Source: Armatimonadota bacterium (lineage in GTDB: Bacteria; Armatimonadota; Fimbriimonadia; Fimbriimonadales; Fimbriimonadaceae). From it: a stretch of 32,798 bases of DNA. Position numbers and translations under genes: made by a program. This document shows, in pieces, positions 32,230 to 32,798 of the stretch. Location: the NCBI GenBank assembly GCA_023392285.1, contig JAEVZK010000119.1, positions 1-32,798 on the forward strand, read 5' to 3'. The number at the start of each line of letters is the position of its first letter. Position 1 is the first letter of the stretch. The notes beneath the pieces were generated by a model. The model worked only from the letters and a program-made list of their open reading frames with translations, did not search any database and was not told where the DNA came from.

Positions 32230-32717
32230 ACGGGAAAAAGCGCGGCAAGGATCGCGACCAGAATCATGCCGCCGGTTAAGCCGCCGACCACGTCCGAATA
32301 CCAATGTGCGCCTAGATAGATCCTGCTGAAGCCGACTCCGATTGGCAGAAGGGAGAAGAAGCCGACGAGGAGCACCCGGGTGATCAGATCGGAAACGAGC
32401 AAAAAGATCAGGAACGCAAGAAAACCATAAAATGCGGCGGCACCCATAGAATGGCCGCTGGGATAGCTGAATCCCCAACGTGGTCCCGGCAGAACCCTCA
32501 CTTCATGCGCGCCCGGCCGCTCGCGATCGAACATGTTCTTAAGAAGGATGTTGATAGGAAGCGCCAGAAGGGTGCATAGGATGAAGAAGGCGGCTCGTCC
32601 CTGTTCGCAATAGATGCTGATCGCCGCTGCCGCTATCGCCGAAATGCAGACCGTTAGGCTGTTGCCCATAAAGGTGAGCCACTTGCTGGCCGCAGTGTAG
32701 ATCGGCGTGTCCAACAT
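32226..32717 (-). CDS. PAP2-family membrane phosphatase
   Basis: 163 residues with five or so membrane helices. All three phosphatase signature motifs are present in order: K-N-M-F-D-R-E-R-P (about 60-68), PSGHS (about 86-90) and SRIYLGAHWYSD (about 130-141), whose histidines form the phosphohistidine site. Family members dephosphorylate lipid phosphates such as undecaprenyl pyrophosphate, phosphatidate or phosphatidylglycerophosphate at the membrane. Which one applies here cannot be read. The last 81 bases of the window beyond its start hold no visible gene. Confidence 0.88.
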   Translation of the reverse strand: MLDTPIYTAASKWLTFMGNSLTVCISAIAAAAISIYCEQGRAAFFILCTLLALPINILLKNMFDRERPGAHEVRVLPGPRWGFSYPSGHSMGAAAFYGFLAFLIFLLVSDLITRVLLVGFFSLLPIGVGFSRIYLGAHWYSDVVGGLTGGMILVAILAALFPV

Positions 32718-32798
32718 CTGCAGCTATCTCGTCACTTTCAAATCGAGAGTAACCGCGGCCCGACTCCGCACGAGCAAACTGACCACCACCAATAATGC

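Noticed and set aside
1..32798. CRISPR arrays, rRNA genes, complete tRNA genes and insertion-sequence transposases
   Set aside because: No regularly spaced repeats, rRNA-like stretches, full tRNA cloverleaf or DDE transposase motifs were seen on either strand.

Overview
The window looks like a free-living, Gram-negative-type bacterium of moderately high G+C. The futalosine menaquinone gene mqnC, a BlaI/BlaR1-type pair, many GTG/TTG starts and -10 boxes placed directly in front of start codons would fit a soil lineage such as Armatimonadota (Fimbriimonadia). That placement is a guess from gene content; no marker gene was compared.

Two parts are visible. Bases 1 to about 8472 are an integrated accessory island whose left end lies outside the window. 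Its right edge is a 44-base remnant of the 3' half of a tRNA, probably tRNA-Arg(CCU), ending in CCA at 8472; this is the footprint a tyrosine integrase leaves in a tRNA gene. The island holds a large serine recombinase (minus strand), two small excisionase-like HTH proteins, an XRE regulator, and a GHKL (Hsp90/MORC-like) ATPase translationally tied to a small unknown protein, which may be a defence module. It also holds a tyrosine integrase overlapped by its HTH partner. Next to the tRNA scar is a cargo group: a nucleotidyltransferase-fold protein, a JmjC/cupin_4 2-oxoglutarate oxygenase, and a 47-residue peptide with a GG site and a very acidic tail. The peptide gene overlaps the oxygenase gene as TGATG and has its own good promoter. 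I consider peptide plus oxygenase (with or without the nucleotidyltransferase) the best candidate for an undescribed peptide-modification system.

Bases 8540 to the end are chromosomal. In order they hold: a cytochrome b561/molybdopterin oxidoreductase fusion; an RpoD-family sigma factor; a secreted unknown protein divergent from a SpoIIM-like membrane protein; phosphoglucose/phosphomannose isomerase; a small membrane protein, a PRC-barrel protein and a cyclophilin; a BlaI/BlaR1 pair whose sensor carries a CxxCH motif outside the membrane; a secreted secretin-like protein related to the sensor tail; a half-length UvrA; and a Gfo/Idh dehydrogenase. They continue with a glycine-zipper stress-type protein, an ANKH/MATE-like transporter, an FAD monooxygenase, a zinc-ribbon membrane protein, a DUF1579-like protein, MqnC, LigA, a lone FlhA, a membrane protein and a PAP2 phosphatase.

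A pervasive chromosomal feature is a TANNNT box 5 to 9 bases before the start codon (twelve genes), implying leaderless or nearly leaderless transcripts and fixing several GTG/TTG starts. Several island genes instead have Shine-Dalgarno sites. Three convergent chromosomal gene pairs overlap by exactly four bases at their stop codons.
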